A stretch of 64,000 nt of DNA from Isoetes taiwanensis (lineage: Eukaryota; Streptophyta; Lycopodiopsida; Isoetales; Isoetaceae): contig JAJEKV010000050.1 in assembly GCA_021234155.1 (NCBI GenBank), forward strand, positions 4,178,488 through 4,242,487, given 5' to 3'. Numbering within the stretch: position 1 is the first letter of the stretch; every line of letters starts with the position of its first letter. Below, in pieces: positions 48,363-58,813 of this stretch. The notes beneath the pieces were generated by a model. It ran no database searches, had not been told where the DNA came from, and was given only the letters and a program-made list of their open reading frames with translations. Position numbers and translations under genes: made by a program.

Positions 48363-48384
48363 ATCCTGTTATATATAACAGGAT
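48363..48384. repeat. Perfect 22-bp palindrome
   Basis: ATCCTGTTATA followed directly by its exact reverse complement, just upstream of the LINE-A 5' end. It could be part of the insertion-site flank or a cruciform-prone site. Confidence 0.9.
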
Positions 48385-48583
48385 CAAAACATAACGCCAC
48401 AGGGACGGCGAACGGCGAACGGCGTTGAGAGGCGAACGTCATTGAGAAGTCTCCTTCCTTCCCTGCTTGATCGTTTCTAGTCTAGGGTTTCATATTTTAG
48501 GTTCAATTTCGTATTCCACCTATGGGGAAAAAGAAAGCAGTTGAAACAGGAGGAGACGATGATACGAACATCTGATTTTCCTG

Positions 48584-49258
48584 ATGAGGGAGATGAAATC
48601 GGAATTGATGAAGGAAATGAAATCGGAATTGGCATCTCTGCGAATTCTGGTAGAAGAGGTCCTTACTCAAAATAAAGAGCTCAAGGAAATCAATGCAGAA
48701 CTCAGAGAGGAGCTCTCTAGAAACACCTCCACCAATGCAGAAATCAAACAGGAGCTTTCTAGAAAGAGTTTTCCACAGCAGCCGGTTCATACAATGGTCG
48801 AATTGGTGGCCCAAGCCACTAAGGAGCAGCTTTCATTGCATCAAGAGCAGCAAGCATCAGAGAAATCTGATCAACAGAGTAGGGCGCGTAATTTGAAGAT
48901 ATCAGGCATATCTGAACATGAGGAGGAAGATATCGAGGCCATAATTGAAAAATTCTTCAAAGATACCATGCACCTCCATGAACCTGAGTATGTCCATTGC
49001 AAAAGATTGGGAAAACCAGGAAGCACTCACAGGCCTATCCTGGTTAAATTTCGTAGCACAGAAGCTCGTGACATGGTTTTGAATAACCGATCCGCTTTAA
49101 AGGGGCACAGAATCTGGTTAGACTTGGATTTAACACCTGCACAATTGGAAATACGTAAAAAAGAATGGGGAAAGGTTAAGGAAGCCAGAAATGAAGGTTT
49201 TGTGGCATACCTTGATCGGAATGGCAGAGCAATAGTTACCAAAAGAAGAAAGGATTAG
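48584..49258 (+). CDS. LINE-A ORF1 protein (coiled coil + RRM-like)
   Basis: 224 residues. Residues 1-62 are Glu/Lys/Leu-rich with heptad spacing (ELMKEMKSEL, LVEEVLTQNKELKEINAEL), a likely coiled coil for multimerisation. From about residue 100, RNLKISGISEHEEED begins an RRM-like fold, with RPILVKFRSTEARDMVL (about 149-165) as a central strand and helix. LTPAQLEIRKKEW and a Lys/Arg-rich C-terminus follow. This architecture is known for L1-type and other non-LTR ORF1 proteins, which bind the element RNA. The first ATG of the frame is used. The frame ends in TAG, with ORF2 continuing in the same frame. Confidence 0.8.
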   Translation: MREMKSELMKEMKSELASLRILVEEVLTQNKELKEINAELREELSRNTSTNAEIKQELSRKSFPQQPVHTMVELVAQATKEQLSLHQEQQASEKSDQQSRARNLKISGISEHEEEDIEAIIEKFFKDTMHLHEPEYVHCKRLGKPGSTHRPILVKFRSTEARDMVLNNRSALKGHRIWLDLDLTPAQLEIRKKEWGKVKEARNEGFVAYLDRNGRAIVTKRRKD

Positions 49259-49270
49259 GGATTCGGGACC

Positions 49271-52200
49271 TTGAAGGTTATAGCATGGAACATTCACGGT
49301 TTATCCCAGGCTAAAATTCAAGCTACTAGAGATGTTTGGTTGAAGGCTGATTTAATTCTCTTTGTAGAAACTTGGGAGCACCAAGCTAGCTCTCTACCAG
49401 ATTTGGAAGGCTTTGATTTGTTGGCAAGAGTATGGAACAACAAGGATACAGGTGCAGGTCGTGGCTTTGGTGGTCTGGTGGCTTATGTCAGACCACAATA
49501 CAAGGATAAAGTGTCGCTAGCATCACAAAACACAGGAAAACAATACTTTTGGCTGAAGATTTTCGCCCGTGACCGTGTTATCTTTTTAGCGGTATGTTAC
49601 TTTGCTCCGCTAAACATGTCTATTTATGATCAGCCCAACATGGATAGAGACAACCCTTTTCATGAGCTTACGAAGGATACTCTTTTATATAAAGATCAAG
49701 GTGAGGTGGTATTAGTTGGTGATTTTAATGCCAGAACCAAGGGAAGTCAAACTGTGTCTTTTGAAAATTTAAATGATGTCAGGCTATATGAAATCGAAGA
49801 TACCGAAGGCGCTAGATCCTCTGCAGACACTATCAAGAACCAACTGGGAGACTTTTTCCTAGATTTTGGAACAGCCTGTGGGCTTAGAATCTTGAATGGT
49901 ACTGGCCAATTCCCTCAGACAGGCTCGATGACTTGTTTCACGCCCACTGGTTCTAGTGTTGTTGATTACTTGTTGAGCACAGACTCCACCTTGATTGCTG
50001 ATTTTGTGATAGGTGCAAAGCAACCAGAATCTGACCATGCTCCGCTGCTATTTGACCTCAGTTGCCACGTGACAGAATCTCAGGTCTTAGACGGTTTCAA
50101 AGCAAAATTGAAACTAAACTATGCATTGCTGGAGAAATATGAGGAATATCTGGAAGATCTTTTGCAAACAACAAGTTGGGCAGGTAACATCGAAGCTGAT
50201 TCAAATAAGTTCTCTGATTTGTTATTATCTACTGCAGCCAAAGTGTTTAGATATTCCAGACAAAGAAAGTCTCGGTGTAACGGTTGGTGGGATGGGGAGT
50301 GTCAACTTGCTCGCTCTAAATTACCCAAAGGCTGTATCTTTAAACCCAAATGGTACAAGTCACTCATTAGGCAGAAAAAGAGAGCCTATTTTTCACGAAG
50401 GCAATCTCAACTTGGGCAGTGGCTTGGTTCACATCCTCGCACTTTCTGGAAAGTGCTTAAAGGTAATAGCCCGGTGACCCCTTTGGATACAGAAGCATTG
50501 TTACAGTTGGTTCATGGGCTCTATTTTGTGGAAAATGCAAGCACTATGGAAGATCTGCAAGTGGATTCAGATATATTCACGGAAGAAGAAGTGTCAATGA
50601 GGCTCAGTGACATGAGTAATGGTAAGGCAGCGGATCTCCAGGGGTTGAGCGTTGAACTATTGAAATGGGGCGGTGCTTCGGCTTTACAGATCACAACAAA
50701 GCTATTGAATGATGCAGTGAAATTTGGTCTTCCTAAGGCTTGGCGAGAGAATAGAGTGATTCCCATTCACAAATCTGGAGATAAGAAGATTGTCACTAAC
50801 TACAGAACTATTCTGATTGGAAGCATATTCTCTAAACTATTGGGTAGTCTTTTGGAAAATAAGCTCAATGTTTGGGCTGATGAGAATGGCAAGAGGGCAA
50901 GAGGTCAGGCTGGTTTTAGACACCAGCACAACACCTTGGACCATATTTTGGTATTACGCACAATTATTGAGAAGGCCAAAGATCCTCGTAAATCTCTGTA
51001 TCTAGCATTTATAGATTTTTCAAAAGCATTTGACAAAGTTCCGAGGAAAGACCTGGGTGCCAGGATGGACTATCTAGGTGTACCTCCTTCGTGGAAGGGG
51101 GCTGTAGCGAAGTTATATGAGGAAGTAATCATAAAACTCTCTTTGGACTTGAGCATAGAGATACAGAACACTATAGGAGTCCGTCAGGGGTGTCCGCTGT
51201 CGCCTACCCTTTTCGGACTATGTATAGATCAGCTTGAGGATTGGTTGCAGGAGAGATGCAGGTTTGGCACTAATTTGGGAGATTATGTACTTCAGCTGTT
51301 ATTATACGCTGATGACATTGTGCTACTGGCTGACACTCCAGACATATTACAGGTACACTTACATCACCTGGCTTCATTTTGTGATGCAAAGCAAATGTCA
51401 GTAAACCTAAAGAAAACAAAAATTATGGTGGTTGGAACTGTGCAGAGGCCTACCCTTTTTGTACAAAGACGAGGCTCTAGAAATAGTGGATCATTATAGA
51501 TATCTAGGGTTGGAAATTTCAGCCAATTATAAATGGCATGAATGCTTGAAGAGACGAGTGACTGGTGGTAAGGCAGCCCTATATAGTATGCTGGCTAAAT
51601 GCCATAAGGCCTCTTTGACAGATTGGGGTCTAAAGAAGATGTTGTTCAAAACGCTTGTGCAAACAATCATTCTTTATGGGTCACCAATTTGGGGGCCATA
51701 TTTGTCACTCAAGCAGTGGACGCAGGTTGAAGCAGTGTTGAAAGCTTTTATTCGGGAAGAATTGGGCATAAAATGCCAGATCCCATATGCTTTACTGTTA
51801 GCGGAGACAGGTCTGACTCCATTAGAGGTGGAAGCCTTATTCCAAACAATAAACTTTATTAATAGAGTCCGCAGTCTAGATGATACCAGGCTACCTCAAA
51901 TAGCTTTGAATACTTCTGCAGAGTATGGGTGGTACCACAAGGTACTTGAATGGGCAGAGAAATGGGGTATAACTGAAGCAAATTGGCCAAGCACTGCTAT
52001 AGGTGCCAGGGATCTCATACAAACAGTGGCTGTGGCGAAATTGTGGGCTAATAAGGGTTCGCGGATGATTTCTTATGTTTCTGAAGTAAACCAGATGGTA
52101 ATATACTCGGACCAAGAATATCTAAAGGCTGATATCCCTAGGTTTCTGAAACAGTTGATTGCAAGATACAGGATCAGCTCTCACAGGCTACGTGTGGAAA

Positions 52201-52433
52201 CGGGAAGATGGTATGGGATTCCTAGGGAAGATAGACTCTGTACTCTATGTGATTACAATCAGATCGAAGATGAAAACCATGTATTTGTTGGCTGCCCTGC
52301 TTACGAAGAGATTAGAATCAAACATGGTATCCATTGTTCTAATTTTCAATCCCTGTTTGACATGGATCCTAAAGTAGTAGGTTATTTCATTAGAGATATT
52401 GATTCATACCGTTCTATGTTGTTGAAATTGTAA
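49271..52433 (+). pseudogene. LINE-A ORF2 (endonuclease-reverse transcriptase), one frameshift
   Basis: About 1,050 residues. The AP-type endonuclease (1-260) has WNIHGL, the catalytic Glu in FVETWE, GDFNAR and SDHAPL. The RT (about 445-740) has KAADLQGLSVELLKW, motif A FIDFSKAFDKVPR, motif B GVRQGCPLSPTLF, motif C YADDIVLLA and motif D NLKKTKIMV. The C-terminal part has YLGLEI, LYGSPIWGPYLSL and a CX2CX9HX4C knuckle (CTLCDYNQIEDENHVFVGC). No RNase H is seen. The protein would nick target DNA and prime reverse transcription there. The frame is lost at about 51450-51465 by what looks like one extra base in ACCCTTTTT, ending the first part at 51499; the second part continues in another frame to 52433. 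There is no in-frame ATG before about residue 116. Confidence 0.9.
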
Positions 52434-52497
52434 AGTACTTTTCGCTCCATGACCTTCAAGGTCCTAAGTGGGCGTGATTAATACATTACATTACATA

Positions 52498-54160
52498 TCA
52501 TCAGCATTAAGCATAGGACAGATACAATGAGGATATGTCCCTTTCATTTTGGGTGATATTTTGAATTGTACTCTGTGAATCAGGCTTAATGTGTTTAGGG
52601 GCAACGTGACAGATCACAAATTTACACCTTCTTATGCCTGTGCAAATGCTTAATTGGATCTGATTTCCTCACTGGACAATCTTCTCCTTGAAATGGAGGT
52701 GTTAAAATCTAACATATAAATAGATGTTTAAAGTAGAATCAATGGTGCTTGAAAATCTATTTTATGGAGGTTAAGCAATTGTGGCACCTGGTACTTGGAT
52801 TGATTGCTTAAGCTAAATGATATTACCTTGAGATGGAACAGATTGATATAGTCGAAAAGATTGTCCAACCGGAAGGTGAGTAACATATCCATATTATAGT
52901 TTTATTGAATCTGTTTTGTCCATGTTGCTTAGTTTTTGCACATTGATTACCAGGTCTACCAATCATTCGAAGGAGCATGTGTCTTGGATAGTTGAGTTTG
53001 GCAAAAACTATTATGGTAAAGGTGCTTACATGGTTCCCTATGATGTTCTATATGTATCTATTGAATCTCAAAAACTTCAAAACTCAAATATCTGGTATTA
53101 CTGATAATCTCTCAATCCCAAATATATAGTACTATGCATTTCCCTGCTTTCAGCTATGTCCTATAGAGAATTGTGTTGGTGAGTTTGCATCTAATTCGGA
53201 ACATTGATGGTTGCCAGCACCCAAGAACGTTCTTATCAATGCCAGGCACTTAATTTCTAACTGAGCTCTACCATTGCTCTACAGATAGAAGGATTCAGGC
53301 GGCATTCTGCATTTGATTATGAATTGCATATCCGGGAAACGTTAGTTTATTATGAACCATTTTGTTGTGGAGAATTCCAGGTACCAATCAACAAAATCAC
53401 GTAAGTAGGGTTACTGGGACTTTCATTCAAGGAAGATATTTAAGAGGCCTATGGAATCCGTGACTTGAAATCTTCTGCAGATGTCCATTAGTTGTTATTT
53501 CGCTTCTCTCTGATGTTATCATGAAGGATTACAGCAAATGATATTCAATACCTTAAGGGCAAGTGGTTTCAAGGGGTCGATCCTAGACCTTACCCATATA
53601 AAGACTTCCACAACCTTCCCCCTTCAATGGTGTAGATAGCTATGCGAAAGTTGCTTTATTCTGATATTTGATCATAAAGATTCTACGTCAGATGATATAA
53701 ACTTCAATTTATTGAGATTGGGCAATATTTGTAAAAAAATGACCTGTTATTTATGTGAATTAACAAGGGCATCCCATCAAACTGTTGTTTCTTATGTTCT
53801 TATGTTCGCTATTTTTTATGCTTTTGAATTTTAAGTTTGTGTTCTATTTATCATAACCATTCTTAAGACATTTTTAACATTTATAGGAAGGTTACGAAGA
53901 GAAACTAACAAGTTTTGTGAATTTAAGATTGTTCCTAATTCTTAAAAGATGTAAATAACATTTATCACACATTATCTAAATGTCTGCAAATTTTGATGTT
54001 TGATGAAACTTAAGCAAAATTCGAGTTTATTGCGACCAATTATAACCCAACAACACATATGCAAGCTATGCAATTTAGTTCGTAAGCGCATTTGTAGGTT
54101 CTCAATCCTATATATCTAACAAACCCAGCCCATCAACGATGGGCACCGTAACTAGTTTTA
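52498..54160. other. No supported gene (52.5-54.2 kb)
   Basis: AT-rich. The longest frame (52916-53104, 62 codons) has no domain. Confidence 0.4.
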
Positions 54161-54167
54161 TATAACA

Positions 54168-54650
54168 TTATTCTTCATGGATTCTGTAGAGAGCTTCATT
54201 GATTTTATTTCCTCTGCATAGGCCATTTAGGAACACATTTGTTTCGTCCCCATTCCATTTCTTCAAAGATATGCTGGGCATGCTCAACACGATTTGCCTT
54301 GCATGATTTGCCTTGCAACCCTTAACTGCATCCTCCACTTTGCCTTCTTTGTAGAGCCCATCAACAAGTATAGTCAATGTGACTGTATCAAGCATGCAAT
54401 CAGAAGCACACAATGATTCATGTGGCCACGTTTGGGGGGCAACTACTTAGATTAGAGCCATCTCTCCAATGATTTTCAAAGCTTTTTCTGTTCTGCCTGA
54501 ATTGCAAAATCCTTGGATAATAGAATTGTATGTGATTACATCGGGAAGAAATCCCTCTTCTATCATTTCTTGAATTAAATCAATTGCTATATTTGTTTTT
54601 CTATCTGCTATTATGTATCGGTTCCTTCCTCGTTTGTGCTGCAAGATTAT
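54168..54650 (-). pseudogene. PPR (P-type) pseudogene
   Basis: One minus-strand frame. First comes IDLIQEMIEEGFLPDVITYN, SIIQGFCNSGRTEKALKI and GEMALI, then a single TAA (54447-54449). After 33 further bases without another stop comes DTVTLTILVDGLYKEGKVED, a degenerate stretch, and then FLNGLCRGNKINEAL before the terminal stop. The 35-residue PPR pattern (PDVITYNSIIQGFCNSGR.EKAL) is clear in the first unit and recognisable in two others. P-type PPR proteins bind organellar transcripts. Here there are only about 2-3 repeats, no start and no targeting peptide, so it is a fragment. Confidence 0.8.
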
Positions 54651-54689
54651 ACATGCAAACACAATGAAGGGTGGATTTTGCAAGAACAA

Positions 54690-55170
54690 GGATTTTAAAC
54701 CAGATTATTTTGTTTTTCACTTGAAGACTATGCCATAACAACTGACACGTTTAATACAGTAAGTATTTGATAAAAATATCACTGTGGACTTGTGGCATAA
54801 TGGAATACTAGGGGTTTATTTTTTATGAACGATCTGTATGTTCTTAATTAATATACTTTCCTGAATGATAATTGCACGGAGATTTGCATAATATTATGGG
54901 ATGGAACTAAGTTGTATATTGCTTTTGTATTTTAAGGATTAACACAAAGCTGGGATTAAAACCATTGGAGCTAAGTTGTTTGACATTAAGTTGTATTCTT
55001 GCTTTTTAGTTTTAGCATTAATATAAAGGCTTGTATTTGGAAACTAATGAATTTGTCTAACAGTGAGGAGGTTCAAGAGATCAGGCGATCTTTTGGAATT
55101 CTTCTTTGATTCTCAATAATCCTAACATGTGTCTTGATCAGGAAATGGACAAACATTGCATCACTCATAT
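54690..55170. other. No supported gene (54.7-55.2 kb)
   Basis: AT-rich spacer between the PPR pseudogene and the L1 remnant. Nothing recognised. Confidence 0.4.
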
Positions 55171-56352
55171 CTCTCATCTGTTTAATGAGGCTGGTTTATT
55201 AAGTTTCACAATTCTGATTTAGCTGATCTGGATGAAGAAAATGAAAGGCTCTACCAAGCAATCAAGCTTTGTATTATTGATGGGATCTGGCACAATCAGG
55301 AGATTCAGTCGCATATAAATGGTAACCCTGGATAAAAAGCCAAATGGCTTATAGATATTTAACTAGGGGTACACATTGACTTTGCATACCAAATGGGGAA
55401 TCTCTATAGAAAGGTGCTCTGCTAATCTGAAATTCATGTGGAAGTTCCCCATTTATCCTAAAATTAAGTCTTTTATCTGGCAGCTTTGGCATAAGGCTTT
55501 AGCCACCAACTCCAAAAGATATAGGTTAAATATGGCTGCCTCTAACCTGTGTGAAAGATGTTACAAAAAGCTAAAGATGAAGATCACCTTTTCAAAATTT
55601 GCCTTTGGGTAGAATGGGGGTCCTGGAGTTGGCTGCTGATGAATTCAATATCCCTAACCTATCTAGGACTCCTTTGATTGATATCTTGTTTTTCCATAGC
55701 CCTAAGGATTGGAGAATTTATATTCTCCTCTGGAGGATGTGGAAAGCAAGAAATGCAATTATCTTTGATCAAGATATCATCTGTCCCTGGGCTGTTATCA
55801 AACAGTCCAAATATGATATTCACTGGATAACTGAAGTATTTCAATAAGTAACTAATTCCACTTCTATATTTTTCAGGTGATATAATACTGGGACAAAAGA
55901 AGCTAAAGTGGGATCGATCAACCTTATGATTAATTCTATGTGGCTGGATCAATTTGGAGCTAATCCTGTGGTGTATCATGGAGATCAGTGTCATTGTGAT
56001 TGCTCTTGTATCCAAAATTTAGATGTCAGAAGATCTCTGATATATGAGGCAATGGATCACACGGACCGTTTCAACCTGTCAAAGTTTCAAAGTTGTAATT
56101 GCCTAAACTGTGCCTTCTGTTCCATTACAAGAAGTGTAGGCCGAAAAGACAAAGACAAGTGAGCAGGGGGGGAAGTTCGTGATAAACTTCTTGACTTTTT
56201 TGGTTCAGAACAGTTAATGTCCTTATGGACACGAATTTCTTGTTCAAAGCTGTAACTTTTTATATGCAAGCTTATATCTTCTGCATGCATAATTTTTGTA
56301 CTCATGTATTATATTAATAATATAGCTATAGTCTTCAATCAGAAAAAAAAAA
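55171..56352 (+). mobile_element. L1-type LINE 3' remnant with poly(A)
   Basis: 55376-55612 reads MWKFPIYPKIKSFIWQLWHK, then LNMAASNLCERCYKK, the zf-RVT domain following the RT of plant L1 elements (W..P.K...F.W......T...L...C..C). 55599-55847 continues in another frame with ILLWRMWKARNAIIFDQ, the usual W..W..RN..IF stretch, which leads to the RNase H-like C-terminus in plant L1s. 55908-56162 is open but decayed. The element ends in AGAAAAAAAAAA (to 56352). RT motifs are absent, so this is 5'-truncated and dead. Confidence 0.75.
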
Positions 56353-56360
56353 TGATTTTA

Positions 56361-56510
56361 GGGGCTCTCGCTGCCCTACGTCACTCCCGTGTGAATATGC
56401 ACCCAAAGTAAAGGGGGTTTAAGGGGGGATTTTATTTCTAAGTGTGGAATATAATGGTTTGTATTATACCTAAAACTTTTTTGGCCCCTTCGGGGCCTCA
56501 ACACAAATCA
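56361..56510 (+). repeat. Dispersed repeat R3, third copy with hairpin
   Basis: GGGGCTCTCGCTGC, GTGAATATGCACCC, AAAGGGGGTTTAAGGGGGG, then a diverged middle, AAAACTTTTTT, and the perfect hairpin GGCCCCTTCGGGGCC at 56483-56497. It matches 22195-22332 and the reverse complement of 20667-20836. It starts 8 bp after the L1 poly(A). Confidence 0.75.
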
Positions 56511-58340
56511 TTGCATTATACAGGAACGAATTGATATTATGCTAGATATTGATTGTGTAATTAACAACATGTAGCATTAAAAACTAATATGTAGCATAAA
56601 CAATGAACAATAAACCATTATATTTCACATAAAATAATGGCATGCATTTTTTTTAACCAAGTTGGATCATAAACGTAACACATACTAGCTATGACATTTT
56701 CCTGTGCAGGGTGATTGATCTCATATGTGATGCCTTCTGCTTGCACCACTCCTGTTCGAGACGATGACCCCGGAGCTCGTCTGTTTCGTATCACTCTTCT
56801 CATTACTCTCTGTGCATAATTGAAACAAGGCAATTGTGGGTGTTTCTTTTTTGATATTAGTAATGCATGTGTGTTTATATTATGCAAGATTTTTTTGTTA
56901 ATGTTAATAGTATAGTTGTTGTAGGGGGGCGTGCTCGACCATGGGCTGAAAGAAAGCAGAAGCTACTCAAAGGTAGGGTTTACAATATGCAGGTACACGA
57001 ACTTTAGGGCTGGGCAAAGACGAAGACAACAGATCGGGGATCGGGATGTGCTGGTAATGAGAGGCTAAGGCTTAACAAAAGCAAACAGAGGTAGAGGAAG
57101 GTAGGATTCTTCTCCTTTTTTAGTTTTTCTAAGTAAAGTAGTTGGAGTTCGACGTGGCTAGAGGTGGAGAAGATGACATCTGGGGATCCTTATGGTAGAT
57201 ATTGAAGCTTTTCGACCTTTGACAATAGCTTCACAAGGCCGAAACAACCAAGATGGCATTTCAGACATTTGAACTTTAACAGCATAAATTGTATTATGGT
57301 ACATGATTGATGCCAAACAACCTCCTGTATTTGAAACTGTGTTATGTTAGATATTGCTACATATTCACGATTTCAGTCAAGTTCATTATGCTACATATTC
57401 AAAAAATAAAGGTTCCAGATGGTTTGTCCTAATATCTAGCAAAATGATGGATACGAGAGCCAGTGTTTGCTCTGTTTTACCAACATAATGCATGCAATAT
57501 TAGATAGAAAAGGAGTGTGAAAAACAGATGCATGGAACATTAAACATAAAAGGAGACAGAAAAACAGAATGAAGAGCCCATAGTTTTCCATTTGAATGGA
57601 ATAAAAACTGTGGTAAGTTTGAAGGAAATGAAAACTATGGTAAATGAGAACACGAAAATGGAGAACAGAAACAAAAGAAAGCTAATAACAAAAACAAAAA
57701 GAAAAGTTAATAACAAAAGGCAATAAAAGCTAACATATTGCATAAACCTCGTACCAATATGAAGAAGCAACAACACAAATCCACAACAACAAGACCAGAT
57801 ATTCCAGCAACAACATGAATCAAGAAGATCAACAACACGAATTGAGAAGAATATCCAGCAACAAAACTTTTAGAGTTTGATGCATATGAATGCAGTTCTT
57901 AAAATAGCAACCGTTAGATTGTTTAACCTAATCCAGATCAATGCTCCAGAAAAGATGCACTCAAGAAATACTTTTAGTATACCCCAATGAATACCGCATC
58001 AAAATCATAGAAAAACCATGGTAAAAAGCATATAAAATTACAAAAAAAACCCCTATTACTATGCTAGATATACATGCGGCGGCCCTTTGTCATAATTTTG
58101 CCCTATTACAAATATAATTGGAACCATTGCATCTCCAGGGCATATATTCATGTCCTCGGGAAATAGAATTGCTATCACTTTGCATGTTGCATAAAATAGT
58201 GCATAAACAGTTCAGTCCCTAGTCTATCCCTCATTAAAAATAATGTTCAATTGATATTGGTCTGCTTCAGGGAAATGTCTGTTATCAATATGGCCATACT
58301 AGACTACTTGTCCTGACTACTTTCCGTTACCTCTGGTCTT
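56511..58340. other. No supported gene upstream of SAUR (56.5-58.3 kb)
   Basis: AT-rich with A-rich low-complexity at 57540-57776 that gives an artefactual Phe/Leu-rich minus frame. The last few hundred bases should contain the SAUR promoter. I saw TGTCTG near 58275 but no canonical TGTCTC auxin-response element. Confidence 0.45.
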
Positions 58341-58343
58341 GGC

Positions 58344-58350
58344 TATAAAA
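58344..58350 (+). promoter_or_regulatory. TATA box of the SAUR gene
   Basis: TATAAAA, 53 bp before the SAUR ATG. Transcription would start about 30 bp downstream, giving a 5' leader of roughly 25-30 bases, short as is common for SAUR genes. Confidence 0.7.
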
Positions 58351-58402
58351 TGAAGCATTCTTACAGATTTCCTATTTCATTCCCTTCTTCTAGCACAAAG
58401 AA

Positions 58403-58813
58403 ATGGCTTCCTTGAAGGCTAAGTTGCGCAAATTTTCTGAGTTTCTTGCCAAGAAAAATATGCTATCAAGATCAAGTTCTTGGGCAAGTTCAAGATCTTC
58501 AGACTTAGACAGTGACTGCGATGGAGAACCAGGCTGCTCTGAGTTTTGTGAAGTACCTCGAGGTTGCATTGCAGTGTATGTGGGAGAGCAAAGGCAAAGG
58601 TTTGTTGTCCCCACTAGTGTTTTGAACTCCTCATTTATGAGAAGGCTGCTTGATAGATCTGCCGAAGAGTATGGATTTGAATACAATGGAGGTCTTGCGA
58701 TTCCTTGCGAGCCAGTATTGTTTGAACACTTGCTATGGCTTTTTCACAAGGACAAGAAGCAGGCAGCTCAAATTCAGATTGATCAACTGTTAGATTTGTA
58801 TCATAATTGTTGA
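58403..58813 (+). CDS. SAUR family protein (small auxin-up RNA)
   Basis: 136 residues in one exon, the usual state for this family. Residues 1-50 are variable: basic and Ser-rich (AKLRKFSEFLAKK, RSSSWASSRSSDLDSD). The SAUR core (about 52-118) has EVPRGCIAVYVG, RFVVPTSVLN, FMRRLLDRSAEEYGFEYNGG, LAIPCEPVLFEHLLWLF. It ends QLLDLYHNC. SAUR proteins in angiosperms inhibit PP2C.D phosphatases and so activate plasma-membrane H+-ATPases to promote cell expansion; applying that here is inference from family. The start ATG follows a TATA box at the right distance. A broken homologue lies 1.3 kb downstream in convergent orientation, suggesting local duplication of SAUR genes. Confidence 0.93.
   Translation: MASLKAKLRKFSEFLAKKNMLSRSSSWASSRSSDLDSDCDGEPGCSEFCEVPRGCIAVYVGEQRQRFVVPTSVLNSSFMRRLLDRSAEEYGFEYNGGLAIPCEPVLFEHLLWLFHKDKKQAAQIQIDQLLDLYHNC

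Larger units (their letters stand above)
48390..52497 (+). mobile_element. LINE-A, nearly full-length non-LTR retrotransposon
   Basis: About 4.1 kb. The 5' leader (about 48390-48583) has short GGCGAACG direct repeats. ORF1 (48584-49258) is followed in the same frame by ORF2 (49271-52433), then a 60-bp 3' UTR with the palindrome GACCTTCAAGGTC and an ATTACATTACAT tail (to 52497). The short pentamer tail instead of poly(A) sets it apart from the L1-type remnant at 56.35 kb. LINE-B, with a TATTC tail, shares domain order and several motifs, so the two look like sister families in one clade. I could not identify target-site duplications. The exact 5' end is uncertain. Confidence 0.85.

Noticed and set aside
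56483-56497. GGCCCCTTCGGGGCC hairpin as a transcription terminator
   Set aside because: It is part of dispersed repeat R3 (a related hairpin occurs near 20666-20680), and this is not a bacterial genome.
57540-57776. Phe/Leu-rich minus frame resembling a membrane protein
   Set aside because: Produced by an A-rich low-complexity stretch.
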